Part shown: positions 33,639 through 34,988 of the stretch, one piece after another | Numbering within the stretch: position 1 is the first letter of the stretch | How the letters are laid out: each line of letters opens with the position of its first letter | Origin: Candidatus Omnitrophota bacterium | Lineage (GTDB): Bacteria > Omnitrophota > Gorgyraeia > Gygaellales > Profunditerraquicolaceae | Assembly (NCBI GenBank): GCA_018825985.1 | Contig: JAHKAP010000010.1 | Coordinates: 1 to 34,988, forward strand | Reading direction: 5' to 3' | Length of the DNA: 34,988 nt | The notes under the pieces: generated by a model | Seen by the model: only the letters and a program-made list of their open reading frames with translations | What the model was told of the DNA's origin: nothing | The model's database searches: none | Made by a program: the position numbers and the translations under genes

Positions 33639-34961
33639 TTAACTTAAAAAATATCCCGGCAAATGGCTAATATTTGATATGATCGTTTTATATTTGCCTG
33701 ATCTGCTTTTAATAATCTCTGTTACAAATTCATAATGTAGTTTTATCTTATTTCCTAGAAGGGCATAACATTTACGCAATAACAAATCTGTATCTCCTTC
33801 CTTAAATGCTTTATTCCTTACTATCTTAATCGTAATATTGTTATCACCGCCTTGTTCGATCTGATACTGTGCTATTCCCGAAAAACCATCTATCAAGTCA
33901 GTTAAAGGATAGTAAACGTTAGCTGCTCCTTCGGACAACTTCAACAATTCTACCTCTCGGCCTATAATCCTTTTTAACAATTTAGGATTTCTACCGCAAG
34001 GGCATTTATTAAGGGTTAAAATTCCCCGATCGCCTATTTTATATCTTATTAATGGCATAGTATATAACGAAAGGTTTGTTATCACTATGCTGCCCTCTCC
34101 TTCGTTTAAAATATTTCCCTGATCATCTAATGTCTCAAGTATCAAATTAGAGCTGTTTATATGTAAACCGTTATGAGCCCGGCATTCCCAGGCCATCATG
34201 CCGGATTCATTCGAAGCATAATTATCAAACACCTCAGCCTTAAAAATCCGGGTGATCAATTCCCTTTCTTTTTTCCCTAAGACTTCAGCGGTAGTAATTA
34301 TCTTACCCACCTTGATCCCGTTTAAGCCGATCTTCTCTATTTTTAAAGCCACCTCGATAATATTAGAAACGAAACCCCTGATCACGGTAGGCCGAAAAGA
34401 ATAGATTCTATTCAAAATCTCATCAGCATCACAATATACCGATATATAACTCTCCCTCATTGCACCTAAATAACTGCATAATTTCTTTTCTTGGAAATGT
34501 CTCTCGCCGGTAATATATAATATTTTATCCATAATTGAACAGCCATTTTCAAAGTTTACCATCTGATTGAATAGCCCTCTGAGGCGGTGCTCCCTGGGAT
34601 TTACGAAAATGTTTAAAGGCACCCCGGTAGAACCGCTAGTAACAAGATTCTTATATTTACTTATATTCTCTCCTTTGGCCGTAATATCCCACACATCATA
34701 TTGAGATAAATCCGTCCTGCTAGTTATTGGTATTTTTATTAAATCCGATATAACCCTAATTTGCTGAGGTTTTAGACAAACCGCGTCAAAGGTCTTCTTG
34801 TAATAAGCTACGTTATTATAAGCATGGATTATCAGCGACCTTAGTTTTCTTTCCTGGAGTTTCTTTATCGCTTGATCATCAAGATATAGCTCATTATGTA
34901 ACCTTGCTAAATCATACAAGTAAAATGGGGCAGTCAAATAATTTAATATCCGAGATAGCAT
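33639..34961 (-). CDS. PaaK/CapK-like acid-CoA ligase family protein, copy 3
   Basis: The 440-residue product is the first gene of the locus in view. The motifs are NVAYYKKTFD, LVTSGSTGVPLNIFVN, VFDNYASNESGMMAWECRAHNGLHINSS, LYTMPLIRYKIGDRG, CPCGRNPKLLKRIIGRE and the C-terminal KSRSGKYKTIISNI. The P-loop lysine of the other copies (TGK) is valine here (V114), and the sequence is more distant from copies 1 and 2 than these are from each other. It may use another substrate or be a non-adenylating partner. The ATG lies 27 bases from the window edge, so upstream signals are not visible; more genes of the locus may follow. Confidence 0.87.
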   Translation of the reverse strand: MLSRILNYLTAPFYLYDLARLHNELYLDDQAIKKLQERKLRSLIIHAYNNVAYYKKTFDAVCLKPQQIRVISDLIKIPITSRTDLSQYDVWDITAKGENISKYKNLVTSGSTGVPLNIFVNPREHRLRGLFNQMVNFENGCSIMDKILYITGERHFQEKKLCSYLGAMRESYISVYCDADEILNRIYSFRPTVIRGFVSNIIEVALKIEKIGLNGIKVGKIITTAEVLGKKERELITRIFKAEVFDNYASNESGMMAWECRAHNGLHINSSNLILETLDDQGNILNEGEGSIVITNLSLYTMPLIRYKIGDRGILTLNKCPCGRNPKLLKRIIGREVELLKLSEGAANVYYPLTDLIDGFSGIAQYQIEQGGDNNITIKIVRNKAFKEGDTDLLLRKCYALLGNKIKLHYEFVTEIIKSRSGKYKTIISNISHLPGYFLS

Positions 34962-34988
34962 TATTAGGCTAATTAATAGCAGTATCGA

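Overview
The window looks like a chromosomal segment of an uncultured, diderm, probably anaerobic bacterium. An LptD-type outer-membrane protein argues for two membranes. A hybrid-cluster protein, three radical-SAM enzymes and one radical-SAM remnant point to anaerobic or microaerobic life. The A+T-rich composition, the gene content and the short GGGGTCAG-type palindromic repeats between genes remind me of Omnitrophota-like genomes, but that placement is inference. Every gene except a 45-codon tail at the left edge lies on the minus strand, so transcription runs from high to low coordinates.

Right third (about 20.6-35 kb, transcribed first): a surface-polymer or lipid-modification locus. It holds three PaaK/CapK-like adenylating ligases, two long radical-SAM proteins with cobalamin-binding-type N-termini and a decayed third copy, a Wzx-type flippase, a small secreted NTF2-like protein interrupted by a UGA, a GT39-type membrane glycosyltransferase and a SPASM-type radical-SAM protein. 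The 4-alpha-glucanotransferase malQ follows, then a beta-phosphoglucomutase-like phosphatase gene. The ligase + radical-SAM + flippase set is the best candidate for an undescribed pathway.

Middle (about 9.5-19.8 kb): ttcA, then a tightly packed or overlapping run of rmuC, DUF167, the PgeF-type laccase-domain gene, flavodoxin, cutA, ccdA, tlpA, an LUD-domain gene, an FMN-binding split-barrel gene, an 1150-residue secreted PQQ-type propeller and a membrane-anchored alkaline-phosphatase-superfamily protein. The spacing suggests one operon with a thiol and flavin redox flavour.

Left third (1-9.3 kb): ybaB; a ROK sugar kinase with its own promoter so close to the ATG that the mRNA may be leaderless; a headless transaldolase coupled to lptD; a UDP-N-acetylhexosamine dehydrogenase; a pseudopilin-like gene; a truncated DUF2344 gene; RNase G; and a compact hybrid-cluster protein with a good sigma70-like promoter.

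At least four families of short inverted or tandem repeats occupy the spacers. Several abut or contain gene ends: the DUF2344 stop codon, the start of the headless transaldolase and the malQ stop codon all lie in repeat arms. This suggests that small mobile palindromes have been trimming genes here. No RNA gene, CRISPR array, intact transposase gene or gene-free stretch above 300 bases was found.
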